The position numbers were made by a program, and so were the translations under genes. A model generated the notes under the pieces. That model saw only the letters and a program-made list of their open reading frames with translations. It ran no database searches and was not told the DNA's origin. 64,000 bases of DNA. Origin: JAAYZQ01 sp034428935. Its GTDB lineage: Bacteria; Chloroflexota; Anaerolineae; JAAYZQ01. The stretch spans positions 61,617 through 125,616 of the forward strand of contig DAOUHB010000101.1 in the NCBI GenBank assembly GCA_034428935.1. Direction: 5' to 3'. Positions 51,499 through 59,979 of this stretch are shown here, piece by piece (positions within the stretch are counted from its first letter, which is position 1; each line of letters opens with the position of its first letter).

Positions 51499-52260
51499 AT
51501 GAGGGGAACCAAGATCGGTTCCCGGCTGTTGGGGAGCCTCCTGCTGCTGGCGCTGTGCCTCGTGGCATTCCCCGCCGGGGCCCAGGAGCCGGGCCGCGCG
51601 GGGCTCGTGGTCCAGTTCGACGAGTCACGCGTCGAGACCCGCTGCCTGGACGTGGCAGCCGAGGGCGTCAAGGGCATCGAGCTGCTGCAGGCCTCCGGCC
51701 TGGAGGTCCTGGCCGACGTCTCGGGCGGCATGGGCGTCTCGGTCTGCCGCCTGGAAGGCCAGGGCTGCGACTTTCCCGTGCAGCACTGCTTCTGCCAGTG
51801 CATGGGCGGCGCCGACTGTGCCTACTGGAACTATTTCTACCGCGAGGCCGGCGCGGAAACCTGGACCTACTCGCCCCTGGGTGCCGGGCTGCACACCGTC
51901 CTGCCCGGCTTCGTGGATGCCTGGGTGTGGGGCGACGGCCACACGCCCCCCGCCGCGGACCTGACCTTCGAGGCCATCTGCCAGCCGCCCACGCCAACCG
52001 CCGTCGCGACAGAGGCGGCGACGGCCACCCCGCCGCCTGCCACGGCAGGCAGCGCGACCTCTGCGACGGCCACGGCGCCGCCCTCGGCCACCGCTACGCC
52101 CGCTGTCGTGGCCCAGGCGCCGGCTGCCGGGCACCCCGCGGAAGCCCCGGCCGCCGCCGCGCCCGATGGCACGGGAGGCACGGGCGGGTACCTGGCCTTT
52201 GGCGGCATGCTCCTGGTCCTGGCCGCCGCCGGCGTCGTCGTCTGGTTGCGGAGACGTTGA
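51499..52260 (+). CDS. Secreted, membrane-anchored DUF4430-like protein (transcobalamin beta-domain-like)
   Basis: A 253-residue protein. Residues 1-28 are a signal peptide. Residues about 33-150 form a compact domain: a first strand GLVVQFDESRV, then GIELLQASGLEV, GMGVSVCRLEGQGC, a Cys-rich loop, YWNYFY and a final FVDAWVWG. This strand, helix, glycine-bracketed strand and W-Y-W pattern is that of DUF4430, the beta-domain of intrinsic factor and transcobalamin. An Ala/Thr/Pro linker (residues about 150-220) leads to a C-terminal helix and RRR anchor. Its stop overlaps the ECF-T start. The DUF4430 call is by pattern and moderately sure. Confidence 0.75.
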   Translation: MRGTKIGSRLLGSLLLLALCLVAFPAGAQEPGRAGLVVQFDESRVETRCLDVAAEGVKGIELLQASGLEVLADVSGGMGVSVCRLEGQGCDFPVQHCFCQCMGGADCAYWNYFYREAGAETWTYSPLGAGLHTVLPGFVDAWVWGDGHTPPAADLTFEAICQPPTPTAVATEAATATPPPATAGSATSATATAPPSATATPAVVAQAPAAGHPAEAPAAAAPDGTGGTGGYLAFGGMLLVLAAAGVVVWLRRR

Positions 52261-53348
52261 TGTACCATACCTGGGCGTGGGTTGCCTGGCTGGCGGCCGC
52301 GGCGCTGCCGGCCTTTACCCTGCAGAACCCACTATACCTGGCGCTGGTCCTGGGCGCGGCCTGGCTGGTCTACACTGCCCTGGGCCGCTCGACACCGCTG
52401 GGCAGCAGTTGGGGAGCCTTTGTGCGCATAGGGGTCTTTTTCCTGGCCCTGTCCATCCCCTTCAACGCCCTGTCCATTCACGCCGGGCGCATCGTGCTCT
52501 TTCGCCTGCCCGAGACCTGGCCCATCGTCGGTGGGGTGATAACCCTGGAAGCCATTCTCGCCGGCGCGGCCAACGGCCTGGCGCTCCTGGCCATCCTGGC
52601 CGTCTTTGCCGCCTTTAACGCCGGCGTGGATCACTACCAGCTTTTGCGCGCCACCCCGGCCTTTCTCTTTCAGGCCGGGGTGGTGGTGTCCATCGCCATC
52701 ACCTTTGTGCCGCAAATGGTGCTCGCCGCCCGGGAGATCCGGCAGGCACAGCGCATCCGCGGCCACCGGCTGCGGGGTGTGCGCGACTTGTTGCCGCTCA
52801 TCATCCCCCTCCTGGCCAACGGGCTGGAGCGGGCCATCCAGCTGGCCGAGACCATGGAGGCCAGGGGCTTTGGCGGCACCCAGACGCCCGCTCCGCGCCG
52901 CCAGGCTCTGTGGGTGCAACTCGGGACGCTGGCGGCGCTCGTGTCCCTCCTGGGCGGGCTGTTCATCCTGGCCTACTATCCCGCCGCAGCGACCCCCGGT
53001 TGGGCCCTGGCCGGCATGGCCGTGGTGGGGCTGCTGGCCCTGTTCTGGTACCAGGGCCGGGGGGTGCGGCGCAGCCGTTACCGCCGGCCCCGCTGGGAGG
53101 CGCGCGACACGGCCCTGGCCGTGACCAGCGTCCTGGTCATCGCGGCGGTCGCCGGGGCCAGGTTCCTGGCGCCTGCCACCCTGTACTATAGCCCCTATCC
53201 GCCGGCCGACCTGCTCCCGGCGTTCAATCCCCTGATCGGCGCTGCCCTGCTGCCCCTGGCGCTTCCGGCTCTCCTGCCTGCCGGGAGCGAGACCGGCGGC
53301 GGGCATGAGCAGGCCGGGGCGAGGAGTGTTGCCCATGATTCGTTTTGA
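52260..53348 (+). CDS. ECF transporter transmembrane subunit (T component, CbiQ/EcfT family)
   Basis: A 362-residue T component that couples the ATPases to the S subunit. Several hydrophobic helices are visible. The cytoplasmic coupling motifs are EIRQAQRIRGHRLRG near residue 160 and the Ala-Arg-Gly motif in AETMEARGFG near residue 197. Extra C-terminal helices make it longer than a usual EcfT (about 260 residues). The ATG overlaps the preceding stop (TGATG), and its 3' end overlaps the ATPase start by 14 bases. In cobalamin-type ECF systems this subunit is called CbrV. Confidence 0.88.
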   Translation: MYHTWAWVAWLAAAALPAFTLQNPLYLALVLGAAWLVYTALGRSTPLGSSWGAFVRIGVFFLALSIPFNALSIHAGRIVLFRLPETWPIVGGVITLEAILAGAANGLALLAILAVFAAFNAGVDHYQLLRATPAFLFQAGVVVSIAITFVPQMVLAAREIRQAQRIRGHRLRGVRDLLPLIIPLLANGLERAIQLAETMEARGFGGTQTPAPRRQALWVQLGTLAALVSLLGGLFILAYYPAAATPGWALAGMAVVGLLALFWYQGRGVRRSRYRRPRWEARDTALAVTSVLVIAAVAGARFLAPATLYYSPYPPADLLPAFNPLIGAALLPLALPALLPAGSETGGGHEQAGARSVAHDSF

Positions 53349-55002
53349 GCATCTAGGCTATCGCTATCCGGGGTCGGCATCGGCCATCCTGGACGATCTT
53401 TGCTTCGACGTGCGAGAGGGCGAGTTCCTGCTGGTCATCGGGCCCTCGGGCTCGGGCAAGTCGACCCTGCTGCGCTGCCTCAACGGGCTGGTGCCCCATT
53501 TCTACGGCGGGCAGATCTCGGGCCGGCTGTCGGTTGCCGGGCTCGACCCGGTAGCCCTCGGCCCGCGGGGCATGGCCGGCACCGTCGGCTTTGTCCTCCA
53601 GGACCCGGAGGCCCAGTTCGTCGTGGATCGTGTGGAAGACGAGCTGGCCTTTGCCCTGGAGAACCAGGGGATGGACCCCATCGTCATGCGCAAACGGGTC
53701 GAAGAGGCCCTTGATCAGCTCGGCATCGCCGCTCTGCGGGCCAGGTCGGTCAACACCCTCTCGGGCGGCGAGCGCCAGCGGGTGGCCATCGCTGCGGTCA
53801 TGACCCTCCAGCCACGCCTTCTCGTCCTCGACGAGCCCACCTCGCAGCTCGATCCCCAGGCCGCCGAAGAAGTGCTCGACACGCTCGTCAAGCTCAACCA
53901 GGACCTGGGCCTGACCGTCGTCCTCTCCGAGCATCGCCTGGAGCGGGTGGTCCAGTACGCCGACCGCATTCTCTACCTGCCCGGCGAGGGCCGGCCGCCG
54001 GTGCTGGGCGAGCCCCGTGCCGTCCTGCAGCAGGTGGAGCTGACCCCACCCCTCATTACCCTGGCCAAGGCCCTCGGCTGGTCGCCCCTGCCCCTGACCA
54101 TCAAGGAGGGGCGGCGTTTCGTGGGCCGGGAGGCGAGGGCCACACAGGGAGAAAGCGTGCTTCCCGCGGCGGCGCCGGCCGCGGCAGAGGCAGCCCCGGC
54201 CGCCGTGATTTCGGTCAGCAGCCTGGGCTTTTCCTACAACGGCCATCCCGCCCTCGACGGCGTCTCGTTGAGCGTCCGCCAGGGCGAGTTCGTGGCTCTC
54301 ATGGGCCGCAACGGATCGGGCAAGACAACCCTTCTCAAGCAGCTCGTGGGCCTCTTGCGCCCCCAGCGCGGCGAGGTCGAGATCGTCGATCCGCGCTCGC
54401 GCCAGGCCTTTAACACGCGCCAGGCGGCGGTGGAAGAGATCATTGGCGTGGTGGGCTATGTTCCGCAGAACCCCAACGCCCTGCTCTTTAACGATACCGT
54501 GGGCCAGGAGCTGGACTTCACGCGGCGCGGGCACCGGCTGCCCCCGGCGGACAACGGCCCGCTGCTGGATACCCTGGGCCTGGCCGCCCACGCCGAGGAC
54601 TACCCCCGCGATCTGAGCGTCGGCGAGCGGCAGCGGGTGGCCCTGGCCTCCATCCTGGTGGCCGAGCCACAGATCCTGCTCCTGGACGAGCCGACGCGGG
54701 GTCTCGACTACGGCCAGAAGGAGGCCCTGGTGGGCTTTTTGCAGGCGGAAAAGGCGCGGGGTCGGACCATCATCATGGCCACGCACGACGTGGAGCTGGT
54801 GGCGGGCTGTGCCGACCGGGTGGTGCTCCTGGGCGACGGGCAGGTGGTGGTCGATGGCCCGGCCCGGCAGGTCATGAGCGAGTCGCTGGTCTTTGCCTCG
54901 CAGATCAACAAGCTCTACCGCGATCCGGCTCTGCTGACCGTCAAAGACGTCCTGGCCCGCCACGGACTCCCGCCGGCCTCGGGGAACGGCAACCATGTCT
55001 GA
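53335..55002 (+). CDS. ECF transporter fused double ATPase
   Basis: A 555-residue protein with two complete ABC ATPase domains. The first has Walker A GPSGSGKST, signature LSGGERQRVAIA and Walker B LLVLDEPTSQLD. The second has GRNGSGKTT, a variant signature LSVGERQRVALA and ILLLDEPTRGLD. They are joined by an Ala-rich linker near residues 265-285. It energises corrinoid import (CbrU-like). Start ATG 53335 is preferred because GAGGAG lies upstream and the protein begins with the first strand; the upstream ATG at 53305 is less likely. Confidence 0.93.
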   Translation: MIRFEHLGYRYPGSASAILDDLCFDVREGEFLLVIGPSGSGKSTLLRCLNGLVPHFYGGQISGRLSVAGLDPVALGPRGMAGTVGFVLQDPEAQFVVDRVEDELAFALENQGMDPIVMRKRVEEALDQLGIAALRARSVNTLSGGERQRVAIAAVMTLQPRLLVLDEPTSQLDPQAAEEVLDTLVKLNQDLGLTVVLSEHRLERVVQYADRILYLPGEGRPPVLGEPRAVLQQVELTPPLITLAKALGWSPLPLTIKEGRRFVGREARATQGESVLPAAAPAAAEAAPAAVISVSSLGFSYNGHPALDGVSLSVRQGEFVALMGRNGSGKTTLLKQLVGLLRPQRGEVEIVDPRSRQAFNTRQAAVEEIIGVVGYVPQNPNALLFNDTVGQELDFTRRGHRLPPADNGPLLDTLGLAAHAEDYPRDLSVGERQRVALASILVAEPQILLLDEPTRGLDYGQKEALVGFLQAEKARGRTIIMATHDVELVAGCADRVVLLGDGQVVVDGPARQVMSESLVFASQINKLYRDPALLTVKDVLARHGLPPASGNGNHV

Positions 55003-55801
55003 GGCCCGCCTCTTTCCGCTCCAGAGGATCCTGGGCGGCGCCATCCTGGCCGTGGCGAGCATCATCGGCCTGGGCTCGTTCTTTTACCCCTTCCTCCTGC
55101 CGCCAGACGCCGAGGGCATGGCGGCCATGGCCCACGCCCACGACGCGCCCCTGGTCTTTGCCCTCCTCGTCATCCTCTGTCTGGGGGCTGTCCTGAGCAG
55201 CCTCTCGTCGGGGGCCATGAACGCCAAGCTAGTGGCAGTCCTGGGGGTTCTCACCGCGGCCAACGCCGTGCTGCGGGGTGTGCCCGGGCCGGCCGGCTTT
55301 AACCTGGTCTTTATTCTGCCTATCCTGTGCGGCTACGTCTACGGCCCTACTTTTGGCTTTCTGCTGGGCGTCTTTTCGCTGGCCGTCTCGGCCTTTATCG
55401 GCTTTGGCGTTGGCCCCTGGCTGCCCTTCCAGATGTTCTCCGCGGGCTGGGTAGGCCTGCTCTCCGGCTGGCTGCCGCGCCTGGGGCGCCATCCCCGGGT
55501 CGAAGCGCTGCTGTTGGCCGTCTGGGGCCTGGTGCTTGGCTTTGCCTTTGGCGTCCTCATGAACGTCTATTTCTGGCCCTACGTCCTGGCCCCCGGCCCG
55601 TCCGAGATGTACTGGCAGCCGGGCATCGGCGCCCTGGAAGTGCTCAAGAGGTACGCCGTCTTTTACGCCGTGACGTCCCTGTGGTGGGACATTGCCCGGG
55701 CGGCAGGCAACTTTCTGCTGTTGCTCCTCTTTGCCGCCCCTATCGTACGCCTGCTGCGACGCTTTCAGCAGAGATTCTTTTTTGAGGTCAAGCCATCGTG
55801 A
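54995..55801 (+). CDS. ECF transporter substrate-specificity (S) component, probable cobalamin (CbrT-like)
   Basis: A 268-residue membrane protein with about six hydrophobic segments. The NLVFILPILCGYVYGPTFGFLLGVFSLAVSAFIGFGVGPWLPFQMFSAGWVGLLSG stretch shows the glycine-rich helix-2 to helix-4 pattern of ECF S components. Its place between the ATPase gene and cobT, under a cobalamin riboswitch, argues for a corrinoid substrate. A CblT-like role (alpha-ribazole or dimethylbenzimidazole) is the main alternative given the neighbouring cobT and cobS. It overlaps the ATPase gene by 8 bases. Confidence 0.8.
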   Translation: MSEARLFPLQRILGGAILAVASIIGLGSFFYPFLLPPDAEGMAAMAHAHDAPLVFALLVILCLGAVLSSLSSGAMNAKLVAVLGVLTAANAVLRGVPGPAGFNLVFILPILCGYVYGPTFGFLLGVFSLAVSAFIGFGVGPWLPFQMFSAGWVGLLSGWLPRLGRHPRVEALLLAVWGLVLGFAFGVLMNVYFWPYVLAPGPSEMYWQPGIGALEVLKRYAVFYAVTSLWWDIARAAGNFLLLLLFAAPIVRLLRRFQQRFFFEVKPS

Positions 55802-56868
55802 ACCGCAGCACGCCTTTTCTGGACGAGCTTTGCGCCCGTGTCAAACCCCTGGACGAGGAAGCCATGGCGGCGGCGCGGGCCAGGCAAGCAAGCCTGACCA
55901 AGCCCATGGGCAGCCTGGGCCGGCTGGAGGCCCTTTCGGTGCAGTTGGCCGGCATCGCCGGCCGGTCTCTGCCGCGGGTTGACCGCAAGGCCGTGGTCGT
56001 CCTGGCGGGCGACCACGGCGTCGCCGCCGAGGGAGTCAGCGCCTATCCGCCGGAGGTGACCGCCCAGATGGTCCTGAACTTTCTCGGCGGCGGCGCCGCC
56101 GTCAACGTCCTGGCCCGGCAAGCAGGCGCGCGGGTGGTGGTGGTCGACGTAGGGGTTGCCGGCGACCTGCCCGCGCACCCCGACCTGGTGCCGGCCAAGG
56201 TCGCCCGGGGCACGGCCAGCTTTCTCCGCGGCCCGGCCATGAGCCGCGAGCAGGCAGCCCAGGCCATCGCCGCCGGCGCCGGGGTGGTGGCAGCCGAGGC
56301 CGGCCGCGGGCTGGACCTGCTGGCCACGGGCGAGATGGGCATCGGCAACACGACGCCCGCCAGCGCCATCGCGGCCGTCTACACCGGGCTGCCCGTGGCG
56401 CAGGTGACGGGCCGTGGCACCGGCGTCGACGACGCCGGGCTGGCCCGCAAGGTGGAGGTCATCGAGGCCGGGCTGGCCCTGCACCGGCCCGATCCCGACG
56501 ATCCCCTGGGAGTGCTGGCCGCCGTCGGTGGGTTCGAGATCGGCGCCATTGCCGGGGTTTGCCTGGCGGCCGCCGCCCACCGCGTGCCCGTGGTGGTGGA
56601 TGGCTTTATCTCGGCGGCGGGCGCCCTCATCGCGGCCGCCCTCTGCCCCGCCGCGCGGCCCTACATGATCGCCTCGCACCTCTCTGTGGAGCAGGGCCAC
56701 GGGCCCCTGTGGCAGGCCCTGGGCCTGGAGCCGCTCCTCGCCCTCGACCTGCGCCTGGGGGAGGGCAGCGGTGCGGTGCTGGCCATGCACCTGGTAGAGG
56801 CCGCCTGTCGCATCCTGGGCGAGATGGCCACCTTCGAGGATGCGGGCGTCTCGGGCCAGGACAACTAA
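55798..56868 (+). CDS. cobT: Nicotinate-nucleotide:dimethylbenzimidazole phosphoribosyltransferase
   Basis: A 356-residue CobT that activates a lower-ligand base by making its alpha-riboside 5'-phosphate. Family segments include QASLTKPMGSLGRLE near residue 32, VLAGDHGVAAEGVSAYP near residue 70, GEMGIGNTT near residue 181 and LRLGEGSGAVLAMHL, which carries the catalytic Glu, near the end. The start is GTG at 55798, overlapping the S-component stop (GTGA). Confidence 0.95.
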   Translation: MNRSTPFLDELCARVKPLDEEAMAAARARQASLTKPMGSLGRLEALSVQLAGIAGRSLPRVDRKAVVVLAGDHGVAAEGVSAYPPEVTAQMVLNFLGGGAAVNVLARQAGARVVVVDVGVAGDLPAHPDLVPAKVARGTASFLRGPAMSREQAAQAIAAGAGVVAAEAGRGLDLLATGEMGIGNTTPASAIAAVYTGLPVAQVTGRGTGVDDAGLARKVEVIEAGLALHRPDPDDPLGVLAAVGGFEIGAIAGVCLAAAAHRVPVVVDGFISAAGALIAAALCPAARPYMIASHLSVEQGHGPLWQALGLEPLLALDLRLGEGSGAVLAMHLVEAACRILGEMATFEDAGVSGQDN

Positions 56869-57627
56869 GTGCGCGCCCTGCTCGCCGCCATCGGCTTTCT
56901 CACCGTACTGCCCTCGCCCGGCGTCCGGGATCTCCGGGACGAGGACTGGGGCCGGTCGGTGGGCTGGTATCCACTCGTCGGGCTGCTCCTGGGCGCCCTC
57001 CTGGCCGGCCTGGACTGGCTGCTGCGCCGGGCCTGGCCCGAGGGATTGTCCAGCGTCTTGCTGCTGGCTGCCTGGGTGGCCTTGACCGGGGCGTTGCACC
57101 TGGACGGCTTTGTGGACTGCTGCGACGCGCTGCTGGCTCCCGTCTCGCCCGAGCGCCGGCTGGAGATATTGCGCGACGTGCACGTGGGTGCCTTTGGGCT
57201 GGTGGGGGCGGTCTTGCTCCTCATGGTCAAGGCCGCTGCCCTCGCGGCGCTGCCCGGCCCTGCGCGGCCGGCCGCCCTGCTCCTGGTGCCCACCCTGGCC
57301 CGCTGGACCATGAGTGGCGCGGTGGTGTTGGCACCCTATGCGCGGCCCGGGCCCGGCCTGGGCCGGCTGGCGCGGACGGGCGCCGGGCCGCGGGAGCTGG
57401 CGCTGGCCACGACAACGGCACTGCTGGCCGCCATCCTGGCCTGGCTCCTGGGCCTGGGTTGGGCCGCCGCCCTGCTCCCGCCCGTCGTGGCCCTGGTGGC
57501 GGTGCTCCTCGCTGCCTGGATCCGCCGCCGCATCCCCGGCCTGACGGGCGACACCTATGGCGCCCTGTGCGAGCTGGGCGAGGCCGCCGGGCTGCTGGCC
57601 CTCGCCGCCCGGGGGGTGCTGTCGTGA
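56869..57627 (+). CDS. cobS: Adenosylcobinamide-GDP ribazoletransferase (cobalamin synthase)
   Basis: A 252-residue membrane enzyme joining adenosylcobinamide-GDP with alpha-ribazole(-phosphate) to complete the nucleotide loop. The family segments GWYPLVGLLLG near residue 24 and ALHLDGFVDCCDALLAPVSPERRLEILRDVHVGAFG near residue 78 are clear. Six hydrophobic helices are visible. The GTG start follows the cobT stop directly and its own stop overlaps the next GTG. The second Asp of the canonical DGxxDxxD motif is replaced by Cys-Cys-Asp spacing (DGFVDCCDA), still within known variation. Confidence 0.93.
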   Translation: MRALLAAIGFLTVLPSPGVRDLRDEDWGRSVGWYPLVGLLLGALLAGLDWLLRRAWPEGLSSVLLLAAWVALTGALHLDGFVDCCDALLAPVSPERRLEILRDVHVGAFGLVGAVLLLMVKAAALAALPGPARPAALLLVPTLARWTMSGAVVLAPYARPGPGLGRLARTGAGPRELALATTTALLAAILAWLLGLGWAAALLPPVVALVAVLLAAWIRRRIPGLTGDTYGALCELGEAAGLLALAARGVLS

Positions 57628-58412
57628 CGGTGTTGGGCACTCCCTACCGGCTGGGCTCCACTTCGTACGTCTGGCCGGCGGGGCTGGCGGCCAACGCACA
57701 CCGCCTGGGCCCCCTGGTGGACGACGTGGAGCTGGTCCTCTTTCAGGTCGACGGCCATTCCAACCTGCCCGGCAGGCGGACGGTGACCGCCCTTCGGGAC
57801 CTGGCCCGGCAGCACGACCTGACCTACAGCGTGCACCTGCCCCTCGACCTGGCCCTGGCCGAGCCCGATTCGCTGCGCATGGCCGAGACGGTGTTGGACC
57901 GCACCCGCGACCTGCCGCCTTCGGCCGTGGTGCTCCACCTGGACGGCCGGGCGGTAGAGGGCGCCCCCGGGAAGCAAGTCCTGGCCCGCTGGCGCGACCA
58001 GGCTCGCCGCGCCCTGGAGCGGGTGGTGGCGCTGGCGGGCGATGTGGGCCGGGTCTGCGTCGAGAACCTGGAGAACTATCCGCCGGAGCATTTTCTCCCC
58101 CTCGTGGACGAGACGGGAGTTGCCCTGTGCGTGGACGTCGGGCACCTGTGGCTGGTGGGCCGGGATCCGCTGCCCTTCCTGGCCGAGCACCTGGGGCGAA
58201 CGCGGGTGGTGCACTTGCACGGCATCGGCAGCCGCGACCACCAGTCGCTGCGGCACCAGGACGTGGCGCAGGTAACCGCCGTGCTGGCCCTCCTCGACGA
58301 CCGGAACTATGACGGCGTGCTGACCCTGGAGGTGTTTGGCCGGGATGATTTTTCGGCTTCGCGGGACATGGTGGTCGAGATCCTGGGGACGAAGGGACGG
58401 GGAAGGCGATGA
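57624..58412 (+). CDS. cbiR: Cobamide remodelling phosphodiesterase-like protein (CbiR family, TIM barrel)
   Basis: A 262-residue AP-endonuclease-2/xylose-isomerase-like TIM barrel. The N-terminus YRLGSTSYVWPAGLAANAHRLGPLVDDVELVLFQ matches the CbiR pattern. Candidate metal ligands are the Glu in VENLENYP, Asp and His in CVDVGHLW, His in VVHLHGIGSRDH and Glu in LTLEVFG. CbiR, known from Akkermansia, cleaves the nucleotide loop of imported cobamides so that a new lower ligand can be attached. Position between cobS and cobU fits this well. GTG start overlaps the cobS stop; another in-frame GTG lies 6 bases later. Confidence 0.85.
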   Translation: MTVLGTPYRLGSTSYVWPAGLAANAHRLGPLVDDVELVLFQVDGHSNLPGRRTVTALRDLARQHDLTYSVHLPLDLALAEPDSLRMAETVLDRTRDLPPSAVVLHLDGRAVEGAPGKQVLARWRDQARRALERVVALAGDVGRVCVENLENYPPEHFLPLVDETGVALCVDVGHLWLVGRDPLPFLAEHLGRTRVVHLHGIGSRDHQSLRHQDVAQVTAVLALLDDRNYDGVLTLEVFGRDDFSASRDMVVEILGTKGRGRR

Positions 58413-59002
58413 ACGATCAAGCGCGAGCGCCGCTGACGCTCATCCTGGGTGGGGCGCGCAGCGGCAAGAGCAATTACGCCGAGGCCCTGGCGCCGCGCCT
58501 GGGCCGCCGGGTGCTCTACGTCGCCACGGCCGAGGCATTGGACGAGGAGATGCGCGCCCGCGTGGCCGCCCACCGCGCCCGTCGCCCGGCCGGTTGGATG
58601 ACGCTGGAGGTGCCCCTGGCTGTGGGAGGGGCCCTGGAGTCGAGCCCCGAGGTCGCCGGCACCGACGTCATCCTCCTCGACTGCCTGAGCCTGCTGGTGT
58701 CCAACGTGCTCCTGTCTCGGGGGCCGGAGGCGCCGGAGCCGGACGTGGAGACGGCCATGGGCTGGGTGCGGGCCGAGGTTGACGGCCTGTTGGCCGCCCG
58801 GGAGCGGCTGGGGGCGCACCTGGTGGTCGTCTCCAACGAGGTGGGGCTGGGCGTGGTGCCGGCCTATCCTCTGGGCCGCACCTACCGCGACTGCCTCGGT
58901 TGGGCCAACCAGGCCCTGGCGCGCGTCGCCAGGCAGGTCATCCTCATGGTCGCCGGGCTGCCCGTCGACCTGAAGTCGCTGCCGCTGGCCTGGCCGGACT
59001 GA
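58409..59002 (+). CDS. cobU: Adenosylcobinamide kinase/guanylyltransferase
   Basis: A 197-residue bifunctional enzyme that phosphorylates adenosylcobinamide and transfers GMP to give adenosylcobinamide-GDP for CobS. The Walker A motif GGARSGKS is at residues about 14-21, followed by VLYVATAEALDEEM, and SNEVGLGVVP carries the conserved segment with the GMP-binding region (AAHRARRP) before it. Its ATG overlaps the cbiR stop (ATGA). It is the last gene of the operon. Confidence 0.95.
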   Translation: MNDQARAPLTLILGGARSGKSNYAEALAPRLGRRVLYVATAEALDEEMRARVAAHRARRPAGWMTLEVPLAVGGALESSPEVAGTDVILLDCLSLLVSNVLLSRGPEAPEPDVETAMGWVRAEVDGLLAARERLGAHLVVVSNEVGLGVVPAYPLGRTYRDCLGWANQALARVARQVILMVAGLPVDLKSLPLAWPD

Positions 59003-59026
59003 CGGGCCCCCTGGCCGCTGAAACGT

Positions 59027-59065
59027 GCAGGCGCCCTCGGCTCTGCGTAGAGCGAGGGCGCCTGC
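59027..59065. terminator. Terminator of the cobalamin operon
   Basis: A perfect 13 bp stem (59027-59039 with 59053-59065) continues inward by four more pairs after a bulged G. It lies between convergent genes; no strong T run follows, but the stem is very stable. Confidence 0.7.
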
Positions 59066-59107
59066 TTGCATGGAGGCCCAGGAGAACCCGAGCCCAGGAT
59101 GTAGCGG

Positions 59108-59767
59108 CTAGGCCTGTGCCTGGTAACGGTCGATGAGGTCGGCGATCCAGCGATAGCGGAACGGCCTGCCGTTGTAGGCCTCAAGGGCGGCGTAGCAGCC
59201 ATAGACGACCTGCACGATGGGCAGCGCCACGACGCCCACGATCCACAGCAGCGTCACGACGAGCATCACCGGCAGCAGGAGCAGGCCCACCAGGACGACG
59301 ACCAGGATGGCGCTCACCGTCCAGCCCACTGCCATCAGCACCGCTCCGACGATGGCCAGGGCCAACAAGGCGACCATGCCGGCCAATTGGAAGATGGTTG
59401 CCTGCCGCGCCTGCTCGGTCACGTAGGCCGACTTGTCGCGGTACGCGTACCAGATGAGGGCCGGGACGATGGGACCCAGGAGGGCGGCGACTCCGCCCGT
59501 TGCCAGGCCCAGGAACAGGGTGAGCAAGATGCTGGCGTGGGCCGCGGCGGCCCAGTTCATCTCGTCGCGCGTCAGGCCCAGGCGCGCAGCCGGAACGCTG
59601 CTCCCGGCCTGGACGTCCGCATCCATGTTCAGCTTGACCGTTTCCGGGCGCCTGGGGCGCGGGTTTGGCGCCTCGGTCGCGGCATCGAGTCTGCGCGTGA
59701 TCACCGGCTTCTGAGAAGTTGCCCTCCCAGGCTCGGGCGATTGCACGGCCTTGTCCATATCCGACAT
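59108..59767 (-). CDS. DUF4870-like (Tic20-type) membrane protein
   Basis: A 219-residue protein. Residues 1 to about 70 are polar and Pro/Arg-rich. After that come four hydrophobic segments with the DUF4870 pattern: WAAAAHASILLTLFLG, GPIVPALIWYAYRDKSAYVTEQARQATIFQL, a long double helix, and a final YGCYAALEAYNGRPFRYRW. The last stretch is typical of the family. Function is unknown. The start at 59767 is supported by GGAGGAAA; an upstream ATG at 59827 is possible. Confidence 0.8.
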   Translation of the reverse strand: MSDMDKAVQSPEPGRATSQKPVITRRLDAATEAPNPRPRRPETVKLNMDADVQAGSSVPAARLGLTRDEMNWAAAAHASILLTLFLGLATGGVAALLGPIVPALIWYAYRDKSAYVTEQARQATIFQLAGMVALLALAIVGAVLMAVGWTVSAILVVVLVGLLLLPVMLVVTLLWIVGVVALPIVQVVYGCYAALEAYNGRPFRYRWIADLIDRYQAQA

Positions 59768-59912
59768 CGTAGATTTCCTCCTTACTCTCTTACCGGCACG
59801 GGCCGCCTCCCGGCTGGCCCTGTGCATCAGATTGCTTTCTGTTCTCGCCCCCTATACGCCATTCCCGGGACAGGGTTGCAGTCGGGTGGCGCTGGCCGGC
59901 TTTTTGGAAAGC

Positions 59913-59941
59913 TGGACAGAACGCCCAATATACGGTATAAT
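59913..59941 (+). promoter_or_regulatory. Promoter of the GH/PGRP cell-wall protein (and scpA)
   Basis: TGGACA at 59913-59918, a 17 bp spacer and TATAAT at 59936-59941; GAGGAGG and the ATG follow about 38 bases later. Confidence 0.65.
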
Positions 59942-59979
59942 GTGCGCATTCCCGTCAGCGGAAACGAGGAGGCTGTTCG

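Noticed and set aside
56559..57623. An in-frame extension upstream of the CbiR-like gene
   Set aside because: It overlaps cobT and cobS in another frame and reads as Arg/Gly/Pro-rich nonsense; the overlap GTG at 57624 is the natural start.
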